A stretch of DNA of 64,000 nucleotides from the NCBI RefSeq assembly GCF_012910955.1, contig NZ_WTVQ01000002.1:160518-224517 (forward strand), in the 5' to 3' direction. The stretch comes from Aromatoleum diolicum (GTDB lineage Bacteria > Pseudomonadota > Gammaproteobacteria > Burkholderiales > Rhodocyclaceae). This document shows positions 45,336-53,743 of this stretch, in pieces (positions within the stretch are counted from its first letter, which is position 1; the number at the start of each line of letters is the position of its first letter). Position numbers and translations under genes: made by a program. Below the pieces are notes generated by a model, which was given only the letters and a program-made list of their open reading frames with translations, was not told the DNA's origin and ran no database searches.

Positions 45336-47444
45336 TCAATCCGGAACGAACACTTCGCGGCGCACCACCGTGATCAGGTCGGACTCGGGCGGGTCGGCGC
45401 TGATTGGCGGCACGTTTGCAGCGGTGATCGCGACCGCCGCCCCGGGGATCCCCGCGCGCGGCGTGGTGCGCACGACCTGCGAAGGCGGCAGCGGCGCATG
45501 CGCGGTGAGATGGCCATGCATCAAGTCCAGCGCGCGGCGGAAATACACATGCATCGGGATGAAGCGCGTGTCATAACCCGGGAGCAATGCGTTGCCGATG
45601 AAGGTATCGAAATGCTGTGCGTTGGTGACCTCGATGTAGCGCAGCCGGCTGCGACCGCCCTCTTCTATGTGGTTCATGCCGAGGTACGGACGCGAGGAGA
45701 AACCCACCGGAACCAGCGCGTCCGCACGCCCATGCACGATGATCGCCGGCTTGCCGCGCAGGTCGCCCTTCACGCGGACCTCCTCGACGCCGTCGCGGAC
45801 TCGTAGCGACTCGACGCTGTCGCTGGCCCACAGGCTACGCAGGCACAGCGCCCCATCCACGTTGAAGTCGAACTTGCCGGTCGAGGCGGAAATGGAAGCA
45901 CCGTCGCGAAGCGGTCCGCCGACCGAGGCATCGTTGATGATCTGCAGCCCCGAGACCGGCGGAATGCCGTTGCCGGTGCCGAAGCTCTGCGCCGCGCCCG
46001 CTGCCGGCCAGGTCGCGGGCGCGCCGGCGGCGTCGACGGCAGCGAAGCTGTAGTTGCATGTTCGCTCCTCCACCCCGAAGCGGCCATAGGTGTTGGCGTA
46101 GGTCACCGCGATCGCCGGCATCGCAAAGGCGTAATGCGACGCCGTCAAGGGAATCGATTCGGGCTCCCAGCCATAGGCAAGCAACGCATCCAGTGCGCTG
46201 TCGCCCTGTTCGACCGGGGTGCTGCCACCGATCAGCCCCTGGTTCACGAGCGCCTCGCAGCGGTTGGCGGCAAGCACCGCGGGGACGAAAGCCGCGCCGG
46301 GCGATCCCGCCGCGCGCGGAGAGAGCGTGGCGCACGGCTGCAGCAGGTTCGCGTAGGTGGTGTAGTCGAACAGTGTTCGACCGCTACCGACGCGCGCCTG
46401 GCTACCACGATGGACCGTGAGGCGGTCGTTCTCGCGCAACTGGATCTGGGGTTCGCCGACGGCCACACCGTCGATCAGGTGCTCATCGTCCTGTTCCGCG
46501 GCGGCGAGTGCCGCACCGCCTCCGTTCGACACACTCGCCGCAATCACCACGGTGTTGGGCTTGAAGATGGTGCGGACCACGCCCTTGCGCGTCGGCAGAC
46601 CGTAGGTTTCATTGAGCACATAGAACGCGAAACGCACGGCGTCCAGCGTATCGCGCCCCCAATCCGCTTCCGGGTTGAGCCGGGAATGGGCATGCTTGAC
46701 CGCGACGCGGTTGGGCCACGCGGCGAGGAAGGCTGCCCGCGCCGAATCGGAGAGATCCGCGGTGAAATGCGAGGCGTCCCCGGCCAGGTCTGCGTCGCTG
46801 CGGATCCCGTCGATCAGGCCGACGGTATTGCTCGTCAGGTCATGCATGCCGTTGCCGGTACCCTTGTCGGCATAGGCCACGGCGCAGCCCTTTTGCAGCC
46901 CCCATTCGCCCGAGGTGCCGATGGCGCCGTAGATGCCGCGCGAGCCGCTGGAGGTACCGGTGACGATGCAGGGGTCCGCCGGGTTGAAGTGAGCCGGAAC
47001 CTGCACCATCAGCGTCACGTTCTGCCCTCCCTCCCCGCGGTTGGCATAGGCCAGATACTCCGTGCCGGCGATCCTGCCATCTCCGGGACTGCTCACCACG
47101 CCGTTGGCGCTCACGCCGAGCAGCGGACCGAACAGCGTGCCATAGCCGCCATTGCTCGTGGTATCGACCAAAGCCCGGTAGTTGTTGTAGATCGCCAGCC
47201 GGCGCAGTTCGGTGGCCGTGGGCACGGCGGAGACCGAAGGTGCCGTCGCGGACTGGATGCCGGCGCTGCCGAGTCCCCCGGTGAGCAGGTCGTCGGAAAC
47301 GCCATCCGTCGTGCGCACGATGATGTCGCCGAGAAACGCCGGTTTGTCGTTGTAGCCGAATTCGATTTCAGGTGAAGCGGCAAGGCTCGGCATGGCGGCC
47401 AGGGCCAGCACCAGCGGGGTCACGATGCGCACACGGAGATACAT
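45336..47444 (-). CDS. D-(-)-3-hydroxybutyrate oligomer hydrolase
   Basis: A 702-residue exported hydrolase that cleaves 3-hydroxybutyrate dimers and oligomers in polyhydroxybutyrate use. The leader ends LAA-SP. The nucleophile region is ASVSNGGGAALAAA; the His side is NAQHFDTF. KPAIIVHGRADALVPVGFSSRPY is typical of the family. Length and sequence match the large extracellular oligomer hydrolase type of betaproteobacteria. GAGGAG precedes start 47444. It is a single gene; regulation is not visible. Confidence 0.9.
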   Translation of the reverse strand: MYLRVRIVTPLVLALAAMPSLAASPEIEFGYNDKPAFLGDIIVRTTDGVSDDLLTGGLGSAGIQSATAPSVSAVPTATELRRLAIYNNYRALVDTTSNGGYGTLFGPLLGVSANGVVSSPGDGRIAGTEYLAYANRGEGGQNVTLMVQVPAHFNPADPCIVTGTSSGSRGIYGAIGTSGEWGLQKGCAVAYADKGTGNGMHDLTSNTVGLIDGIRSDADLAGDASHFTADLSDSARAAFLAAWPNRVAVKHAHSRLNPEADWGRDTLDAVRFAFYVLNETYGLPTRKGVVRTIFKPNTVVIAASVSNGGGAALAAAEQDDEHLIDGVAVGEPQIQLRENDRLTVHRGSQARVGSGRTLFDYTTYANLLQPCATLSPRAAGSPGAAFVPAVLAANRCEALVNQGLIGGSTPVEQGDSALDALLAYGWEPESIPLTASHYAFAMPAIAVTYANTYGRFGVEERTCNYSFAAVDAAGAPATWPAAGAAQSFGTGNGIPPVSGLQIINDASVGGPLRDGASISASTGKFDFNVDGALCLRSLWASDSVESLRVRDGVEEVRVKGDLRGKPAIIVHGRADALVPVGFSSRPYLGMNHIEEGGRSRLRYIEVTNAQHFDTFIGNALLPGYDTRFIPMHVYFRRALDLMHGHLTAHAPLPPSQVVRTTPRAGIPGAAVAITAANVPPISADPPESDLITVVRREVFVPD

Positions 47445-47828
47445 GGGGGCTCCTCGGTTATTGGTCTTGTTTGTACGCGGAGGACCTCTCGAAACCCGTC
47501 GTCCTATGCTTCCCGCGTGCAAGTGTACGTTATTGACCCGTTGTGACCGCGGCGAAATAAGGGTTTGCCCTAGCACAGCAGAATGCGGCGTCAGCATGAG
47601 GCCGAAACGGCACTCGCGCTTCACGGTGCGTCGGCAAGCGGATCACTGCCCCAAGCCGACCAGAAATGCAGTGCCGAACACCGCTCCGGCCCCCGTCCCG
47701 GAACCGCTACCGCGGTGCGGGGACGGCGTGCTCCTTGCATGGGCAGCGCGGCGCGGCGAGGCCGACTCTTTGCGAAGGGGCCAATAGTTCCTTGTTATAC
47801 TAGTATCGATAAGTCCCGTTTATTCATA
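47445..47828. other. 384-base intergenic region with promoter-like sequence before the J-domain operon
   Basis: No gene is evident. An AT-rich patch at about 47790-47830 contains TATACT (47796-47801), a possible -10 box about 28 bases before the J-domain start; no good -35 is at ideal spacing. The opposite side carries the leader of the oligomer hydrolase gene. Confidence 0.4.
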
Positions 47829-48116
47829 ATGACTGAAATGAGAGACCCATACGAAGTTCTAGGTATTTCGCCAGTCGCATCTCTTGATGACATCAAAGCG
47901 GCCTACCGCAAGGCGGCCCGTCTTTACCACCCCGACAGAAACCCCTCGGCCGACGCTTCGGCCCGTTTTCGGGAAGCCCAGACGGCTTACGAGTTGCTGG
48001 GTGACGATGCGAAGCGCCGCGAATACGATGCGCTGCGCCGTCGCAACCTGATCGACGATCCACTGCAGGAAGCGACCTCGCTGTGGAATGCGTATATTGA
48101 AAAAGTGATTACATGA
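47829..48116 (+). CDS. short J-domain protein
   Basis: A 95-residue protein that is almost only a J domain: [25 protein letters not shown], then [27 protein letters not shown]. The HPD motif that stimulates DnaK is intact. The tail ([11 protein letters not shown]) is short and lacks the Gly/Phe and zinc regions of DnaJ, so it is a specialised co-chaperone. It is the first gene of a four-gene operon, with its stop overlapping the next start (ATGA). A Met at 47838 is an alternative start. Confidence 0.9.
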   Translation: MTEMRDPYEVLGISPVASLDDIKAAYRKAARLYHPDRNPSADASARFREAQTAYELLGDDAKRREYDALRRRNLIDDPLQEATSLWNAYIEKVIT

Positions 48117-48622
48117 CGTCGTTTTATTTTGAAGATCTTTCCGAGCGTTACAATAGTGAGCTGGATGACTTGCGCACTGATTCGGAAAACAAGAACGTGC
48201 TCAACAAGCGTCTGCAGGAAAAGCGGCAGTGCTTCAAGGATCTGATGCCCATGATCGAGGAGGCGCCGGAAATGGTCGCGCCCGCGCTGCATGGGGCGTA
48301 TGCGTTCAACGACCGCAGGATTCTTGACCGGGCGGCCAACGGCACCCCGGGGCTCGGTCGTTTTCCGCGCTGGGCGGAGATGGAAAGAACCCTGGATATT
48401 CAGCCGTGGGCGCGTCCGCTGATCGAGATGTGCCTGGGGACTGCCGATGGCGATGCTTTCCTGACCTCCACGGCGGTCCTCGAGTGGATGTTGACCGAAG
48501 ACATCCGCAGGCCCGACGCCCCGTCCCAGGCCGATGAAGAAAATGAAGACGATACGGAAGACCTTGGCGAAGCCGGTGAAAGCTGGATGACCGAACAAGG
48601 TTTCGATACCCCTGACCGTTGA
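48113..48622 (+). CDS. unknown protein of the J-domain operon (second gene)
   Basis: A 169-residue soluble protein I do not recognise. It is rich in acidic residues, and the last 40 are Asp/Glu-heavy ([19 protein letters not shown]). The middle ([32 protein letters not shown]) is probably helical. No signal peptide or membrane segment is seen. It overlaps both neighbours by four bases, so the three genes are translationally coupled. A role as client or adaptor for the J-domain protein is inference from layout only. Confidence 0.75.
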   Translation: MTSFYFEDLSERYNSELDDLRTDSENKNVLNKRLQEKRQCFKDLMPMIEEAPEMVAPALHGAYAFNDRRILDRAANGTPGLGRFPRWAEMERTLDIQPWARPLIEMCLGTADGDAFLTSTAVLEWMLTEDIRRPDAPSQADEENEDDTEDLGEAGESWMTEQGFDTPDR

Positions 48623-49407
48623 GCACCAAGTCCATGACCCATCCTGCCGTCATTCAGACCCAAGCCCTGATCCTCGCCGGCGAAATCGCCGAGGCGGAAT
48701 CGCAACTGGTCGCCATCGCCGAAACGCAGGGCGACCAGGCGCTGGTGAGCATCCTCGACGAAATGGCACCAAAGGATCTGCTGGCCATCATGCGCGAGTT
48801 CGACTCCAGCAAGGAGTCCGTGATCAATCTGGTCGTCAGTCCCGAACAGTTTGTCGACGCGATCCTGCTCGAACGCAAGTATGGCGAGCCGCTCGAGAAG
48901 TACGTGCCGCGCCTGCGCAACACCATGAATGCCGTCATGCACCGGGGGGCAGGAGCCTGCATCGAGATCCTTGAATGCCTGACCGAACGCGATGAAGGCA
49001 TCCGTCTGCTGGCGGACTACTTCACCGACTACTACGATCTGCTGCAGAACTTCGCCTTCCACGGGCGGTTCGAAGACGACTTCGATCTCGAGAAGGCCAT
49101 GGCGCCCAAACGGACGCACTCCTTCGATGCGGAGCAGTTCGACGAGATGGAGCAAGGACTCGAAGCCGGTGACTCGATGGAACTGGCACGTCCGAGCATG
49201 TCGCGCTCCGAAGTGGCTGACGGCGACTGGATGGAAACGGCCTGGGTGCTTCGCCATGAATTCCAGGACAGCTTCGAACTGCTGATCATCGAAATCCAGG
49301 ATCGCATGCGTCGCGAAATGGAAGCCGCGCATGTGCCACCGCCGGTCGTGGCCGGCGAGCCGGGTGTACCGAAGATTCAGGAAGACGAAGAAGAGTCCGC
49401 CATTTGA
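48619..49407 (+). CDS. unknown helical protein of the J-domain operon (third gene)
   Basis: A 262-residue soluble, acidic and mainly helical protein with no family I recognise. Features include ILAGEIAEAESQLVAIAET, LVVSPEQFVDAILLERKYG and an acidic tail ending QEDEEESAI. Start may be TTG 48619, overlapping the preceding stop (TTGA), or ATG 48634 (MTHPAVIQT); neither has a strong ribosome site. It is the third member of the tight cluster. Confidence 0.75.
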   Translation: MSTKSMTHPAVIQTQALILAGEIAEAESQLVAIAETQGDQALVSILDEMAPKDLLAIMREFDSSKESVINLVVSPEQFVDAILLERKYGEPLEKYVPRLRNTMNAVMHRGAGACIEILECLTERDEGIRLLADYFTDYYDLLQNFAFHGRFEDDFDLEKAMAPKRTHSFDAEQFDEMEQGLEAGDSMELARPSMSRSEVADGDWMETAWVLRHEFQDSFELLIIEIQDRMRREMEAAHVPPPVVAGEPGVPKIQEDEEESAI

Positions 49408-49449
49408 TAGGGAAGCGCGAAGCCGTTGCGCTTCGCGCGCCACACACGA

Positions 49450-50676
49450 ATGTCCAGCAATACCACTGTCGCAACCGTCGATGTCCGCCCGTATTTCGAG
49501 CAGGTGCTCTGTTATGGCGTGAACCAGCGCGTGATCGACGATGAGCGCCTGGCGGCCATCGGACGCGAAGGCGCGAAAGGGATCGTGCAGCTGGCCAGCT
49601 TCTTCGGTACCGCCAACCTTCGCCCTGAACTCGAAGCGGCGCGCACCCGCCTGGTGACCCTGGTCAGCCTGGCGCTCGAAGCGGCATCCGGCGGAAAAGT
49701 TGCGGCGGCCGCCGACCAGCTGCGCCAGAAAACGCTCCTTGCCCTGTCGAAGGCCGGGGCCGACGCGCTGCGTGCCTTGCTGAAACTCCCGGAAGACCTG
49801 ATTCTGGAACCGCCCGCCGCCGTCAGCCAGATCGAAAAGCAGATGTTGTCCCTATGGACGCTCGACGAGCCGATGACGCATGCCCGGTATCGGGAGGAAA
49901 TGCATCGGCGCGAGAGCATCCTGGCCCAGCACGAATTGAGCTACTGGCTGGCCGGAAAGCTGGGCGTGTCGCGCAAGGATCTGCAGATGAACGAACCCTG
50001 CGAGGCGGTCATCAACAGCGCATTGCTGGTGTTCTTCGTCGAGAAGAAGCCCGGCAAACTGTTTTCCACCGGCCAGTTCATGGAACTCCATGCATTGGCC
50101 TGCAAGAAAAGGAAGCGCGATTTCCCCGCTCTCGACGAGTGGGCCGAAGAGGCGCCAGCTGCCATTCGCGGCGTGCTTGGTGACGCACGTGAGAACTTCC
50201 TCGGCAAGCTTTTGCCCACGCTCAAGCAGCACCCCGCCGCGGATTTCATTCCGAAGGAGGAGGTGGGGCCACTGTCGGGATATTTCTTCTTCAACAACTG
50301 CGGTCTCGACGAGCTGACGCATCACGACAAAGAGACCGAAGACACCTGGCGGAAAATCACCGGTGGCAAGGGCGAACACCCGGATGTGATGTGCACCGTC
50401 CTGTTGATGGTCGCGACCGGCCTGGAGCCCTGTCCGGCGCTGCGCAAGAAGGATGCGATCAGCGTCTGGGAAGGTTTCCGCAGCTCGGGCTTTGACGAGG
50501 CGGCGGTCTCCCGATTCATCCAGCAGGTAGTGCCGTTTCAGTATCAGGCCGACGTCAGGCATCTTTGGTCCGAAGACCTGGGGCCCGATGCCGGCATGCA
50601 GCTGAACGACACGGATGCGAATCACGTGCTCGCCTACCTGCACGAAACGTGCAGGGCGACGTACAAGCTGCGCTAG
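49450..50676 (+). CDS. unknown protein of the J-domain operon (fourth gene)
   Basis: A 408-residue soluble protein I do not recognise. It is helical, with SQIEKQMLSLWTLDEPM, SALLVFFVEKKPGKLF and YFFFNNCGLDELTHHDKETEDTWRKI. There is no signal peptide, TM or known catalytic motif. ATG 49450 gives MSSNTTVATVDVRPYFEQ, preferred over an upstream TTG. It follows the third gene after 42 bases on the same strand, closing the operon. The order J-domain plus three unknowns suggests a chaperone-linked complex; that is inference. Confidence 0.75.
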   Translation: MSSNTTVATVDVRPYFEQVLCYGVNQRVIDDERLAAIGREGAKGIVQLASFFGTANLRPELEAARTRLVTLVSLALEAASGGKVAAAADQLRQKTLLALSKAGADALRALLKLPEDLILEPPAAVSQIEKQMLSLWTLDEPMTHARYREEMHRRESILAQHELSYWLAGKLGVSRKDLQMNEPCEAVINSALLVFFVEKKPGKLFSTGQFMELHALACKKRKRDFPALDEWAEEAPAAIRGVLGDARENFLGKLLPTLKQHPAADFIPKEEVGPLSGYFFFNNCGLDELTHHDKETEDTWRKITGGKGEHPDVMCTVLLMVATGLEPCPALRKKDAISVWEGFRSSGFDEAAVSRFIQQVVPFQYQADVRHLWSEDLGPDAGMQLNDTDANHVLAYLHETCRATYKLR

Positions 50677-50861
50677 AAGGCGGGAGTCGCCTGCAGTTCG
50701 GCGGCGGCTGAGCGGAACGGAGACAGCAGAGCCCGGACTACCGGTCTCATGATTTTCTGTAGGATGATTCGGTTGGCTTATGGACGCGGGACTGTGCGCG
50801 AAGCCCTAAAGTTGGTACAAACGCCCAACGCGGCGCACGACAACCGACAGGACGCTGAATC

Positions 50862-53018
50862 ATGCTCGTTTCGACCCGGGCCACGCCCCCACACCCCCAC
50901 CTGCGCACCCGGCTTCGACCGCTGCATCTCGCGCTGCTCGCGGGCCTTGCAGCCTCGACGGCCGCGGCTGCGGAGCCCACCGCCACGCCGACGCTCAACC
51001 CGGTCGTCGTGACCGGCAGCCGCGTCGAAGCTGAGAGCTTCGATCTGCCGTTCTCCGTCGACGTCGTCGACATGAAGCCGGTCCAGGACGGCAACCTCGG
51101 CGTGAATGCGTCGGAAGCGCTCGCCGGCATCCCCGGGCTGGTGGTACAGAACCGCCAGAACTACGCGCAGGACCTGCAGATCTCGATCCGCGGGTTCGGC
51201 AGCCGCGCGGCCTTCGGTGTGCGTGGTGTGAAACTGATCGCCGACGGCATTCCCGCGAGCACGCCGGATGGCCAGGGCCAGGCGGCGACTTTCAACCTCG
51301 ACACAGCCGAACGCATCGAAGTGATGCGTGGCCCCTTCTCGACGATCTACGGCAACCACGCCGGCGGTGTGATCCAGCTGTTTTCACGGGATCCGAAGGG
51401 CGCACCGAGCGTGCGCGGCGGCTTTCTCGGCGGCTCGTGGGGCACGACGAAAGTCGACATCGGCGCCGAGGGCGAGAAAAACGGCATCGGCTACGTACTC
51501 GACGCCTCGCGCTTCGACACCGACGGCTATCGCGACCACAGCGCAGCGACGCGCGACCAGGCCTTCGGCAAGCTGAATTTCCGTCCCGATCAGGACAGCA
51601 AGCTGACGCTGACTGCCAGCGCACTGCGCCAGGACGACACCGACGATCCGCTGGGGCTGACATGGAATACCTTCCGTGACGATCCGCAAGCCGTCGAAAG
51701 CGTCGCCGAGACCTTCAACACGCGCAAGAGCATCGACCATCAGCAGGCCGGCGCCACCTACGAGCGGCGCTTCGGCCCCGGGCGCCTGCAGCTTGCCACG
51801 TATGCCGGCGAGCGCAGCGTGATCCAGTACCAGTCGATCCCGACCGGCCCGCAGGGCAGCCCGCGCCATTCGGGCGGCGTCATCGACTTCGACCGCAGCT
51901 TCCACGGCCTTGGCGCGCGCTGGATCCACACGCTGATGGCCGGACCGGGCGAAATGACCCTGACCGGCGGCATCGATTACGACCGCTCCGAGGACGCCCG
52001 CAAGGGCTTCCAGAATTTCATCGGCACCACGCTCGGCGTGAAGGGCGCGTTGCGACGCAACGAAACTGACACGGTGACGAGCGTCGATCCTTACGTGCAG
52101 GGGAGCTGGAAGCTCGACAAGTGGACGCTGCAGGCCGGCGTGCGCCACAGCGACGTGAAGTTCGAGGTCGACGACAAGTACATCGTCACCGGCAACCCCG
52201 ACGACAGCGGCGACGTCCGCTACCGCAAGACCACGCCGGCGCTGGGCATCGTGTATCAGGCCACCCCGGTGCTCAACCTGTACGCCAGCGCGGCGCGCGG
52301 CTTCGAGACGCCGACGCTGACCGAACTGTCGTACTCCGGCGCGGGCGGCATCAATGGCTTCAACTTCGACCTCAAGCCCTCGACCAGCAAGCAGTACGAA
52401 CTGGGCGCGAAAGCCTTCATCGGCGAGCATACGCGGGTCAATGCGGCGGTCTTCGAGATCCGCACCAAGGACGAACTGGTCGTCGACAGCAGCCTTGGCG
52501 GGCGCACGGTGTTCAAGAACGCGGGCCGCACCCTGCGTCAGGGCATCGAACTCGCGGCCGATACCGAGTTCTCGCGCCACTGGCGCGGGCGGCTGTCGGT
52601 GACGCGGCTGCACGCGATCTACGACGAGGACTTCGTCACCGGCACCGGCGCAACGGCCAAGACGGTCGAGGACGGCAAGCGCCTGCCTGGCATCCCGGCG
52701 CTGTCGGCCTATGCGGAACTCGAGTGGAAGCCGCGCGAAGGCCTCGCCGCGGCGATCGAGACCCAGTATCGCGGCAAGGTCTACGTCGAGGACACCAACA
52801 CCGAACGCACGGCACCGGCGTACACGCTCGCGAACCTGCGCCTGACCGCGGAACAGAAGTCCGGAAACTGGACTTTCGGCGAGATGCTGCGGGTGGATAA
52901 CCTGTTCGACCGCGAACACGTGGCATCCGTGATCGTCGGCGACGGCAACGGCCGTTTCTATGAACCCGGCCCGACCCGCAGCTGGTATGCGGGCGTGAGG
53001 GCAAGCTACCGATTCTGA
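50862..53018 (+). CDS. pqqU: TonB-dependent outer-membrane receptor, PqqU (YncD) type
   Basis: A 718-residue outer-membrane receptor. A TonB-box-like segment NPVVVTGSRVE follows the leader. The plug reads ADGIPASTPDGQGQAATF and MRGPFSTIYGNHAGGVI, and the barrel ends ASYRF. From memory of E. coli YncD, recently named PqqU for PQQ uptake, long stretches match closely, including DGYRDHSAA, GFETPTLTELSY, DELVVDSSLGGRTVFKNAG and NGRFYEPGPTRSW. PQQ import is thus the likely function and fits the PQQ dehydrogenase at 33.4 kb. No pqq biosynthesis genes are in the window. Confidence 0.88.
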   Translation: MLVSTRATPPHPHLRTRLRPLHLALLAGLAASTAAAAEPTATPTLNPVVVTGSRVEAESFDLPFSVDVVDMKPVQDGNLGVNASEALAGIPGLVVQNRQNYAQDLQISIRGFGSRAAFGVRGVKLIADGIPASTPDGQGQAATFNLDTAERIEVMRGPFSTIYGNHAGGVIQLFSRDPKGAPSVRGGFLGGSWGTTKVDIGAEGEKNGIGYVLDASRFDTDGYRDHSAATRDQAFGKLNFRPDQDSKLTLTASALRQDDTDDPLGLTWNTFRDDPQAVESVAETFNTRKSIDHQQAGATYERRFGPGRLQLATYAGERSVIQYQSIPTGPQGSPRHSGGVIDFDRSFHGLGARWIHTLMAGPGEMTLTGGIDYDRSEDARKGFQNFIGTTLGVKGALRRNETDTVTSVDPYVQGSWKLDKWTLQAGVRHSDVKFEVDDKYIVTGNPDDSGDVRYRKTTPALGIVYQATPVLNLYASAARGFETPTLTELSYSGAGGINGFNFDLKPSTSKQYELGAKAFIGEHTRVNAAVFEIRTKDELVVDSSLGGRTVFKNAGRTLRQGIELAADTEFSRHWRGRLSVTRLHAIYDEDFVTGTGATAKTVEDGKRLPGIPALSAYAELEWKPREGLAAAIETQYRGKVYVEDTNTERTAPAYTLANLRLTAEQKSGNWTFGEMLRVDNLFDREHVASVIVGDGNGRFYEPGPTRSWYAGVRASYRF

Positions 53019-53026
53019 CCGGCACC

Positions 53027-53548
53027 GTGCTCCTCCTCCTTCGCGGCGACCGTTTTCACCCTGCCCGACTTTTGCGGGCGGGGTGCATTTTTCTTGTCGC
53101 AACGCTGCTTGCCACGACGACGCAAGCCATTGCGGCCGGCCCCGAAGTGATCGTGCTCGAACTTTCTCCGCTCGCCTATGGCGATGCGCGCAACGCCCTG
53201 CAGGACGCGATGACCGACGAGGGCCTGGCCCCGCCAAGCATCAGCGAGTTCGGCCAGATGCTCGCTCGCACCGCGAAGGATCTCGGCCACCGCGCGGACT
53301 TCTACAAGCAGGCGGAGATCTTCTCCTTCTGCAGCGCGCAGGTTTCGGCACGCATGATTGCCGAGGACGTACGCCACATCGCCTTGTGCCCGCTGACGAT
53401 TGCCCTCTACACGCTGCCCGGACAAGCCGGCACGGTGTTCCTCGCCTACCGCGCGCCCGACCTTGCCTCCCCGGCCGGCGATTTCGCCCGCGCAATGCTG
53501 CGCCGCATCGCCGCGCGCACGCTCGAACACGCCGGCGTGGGTCGCTGA
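53027..53548 (+). CDS. DUF302-type periplasmic protein
   Basis: A 173-residue exported protein starting at GTG 53027, eight bases after the receptor stop, so likely co-transcribed with it. The leader ends AIAA-GP. The core has DARNALQDAMTDEGLAP, then KQAEIFSFCSAQVSARMIAED and ALCPLTIALYTLPGQAGTVFLAYRAPD, which matches the DUF302 fold. Function of the family is unknown. The coupling to a PQQ-type receptor is worth noting. Confidence 0.8.
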   Translation: MLLLLRGDRFHPARLLRAGCIFLVATLLATTTQAIAAGPEVIVLELSPLAYGDARNALQDAMTDEGLAPPSISEFGQMLARTAKDLGHRADFYKQAEIFSFCSAQVSARMIAEDVRHIALCPLTIALYTLPGQAGTVFLAYRAPDLASPAGDFARAMLRRIAARTLEHAGVGR

Positions 53549-53743
53549 ACACCCTCCACCGGCGCCTGTCTGGCGACGTCAACGCCCCGCTCTATCGCGC
53601 CACATCCGTCAGCCCGCGGGGACTGTTCCGCTACGCAGGATGTGAAAAATTTTTCGAGCATCCGTCACTGATATTTCATCCCGTCACCGGAATACGCTAG
53701 ATTGAGCGCTGCTTGCTCGTTCCCCGCGTGATACAGGTGGCGT

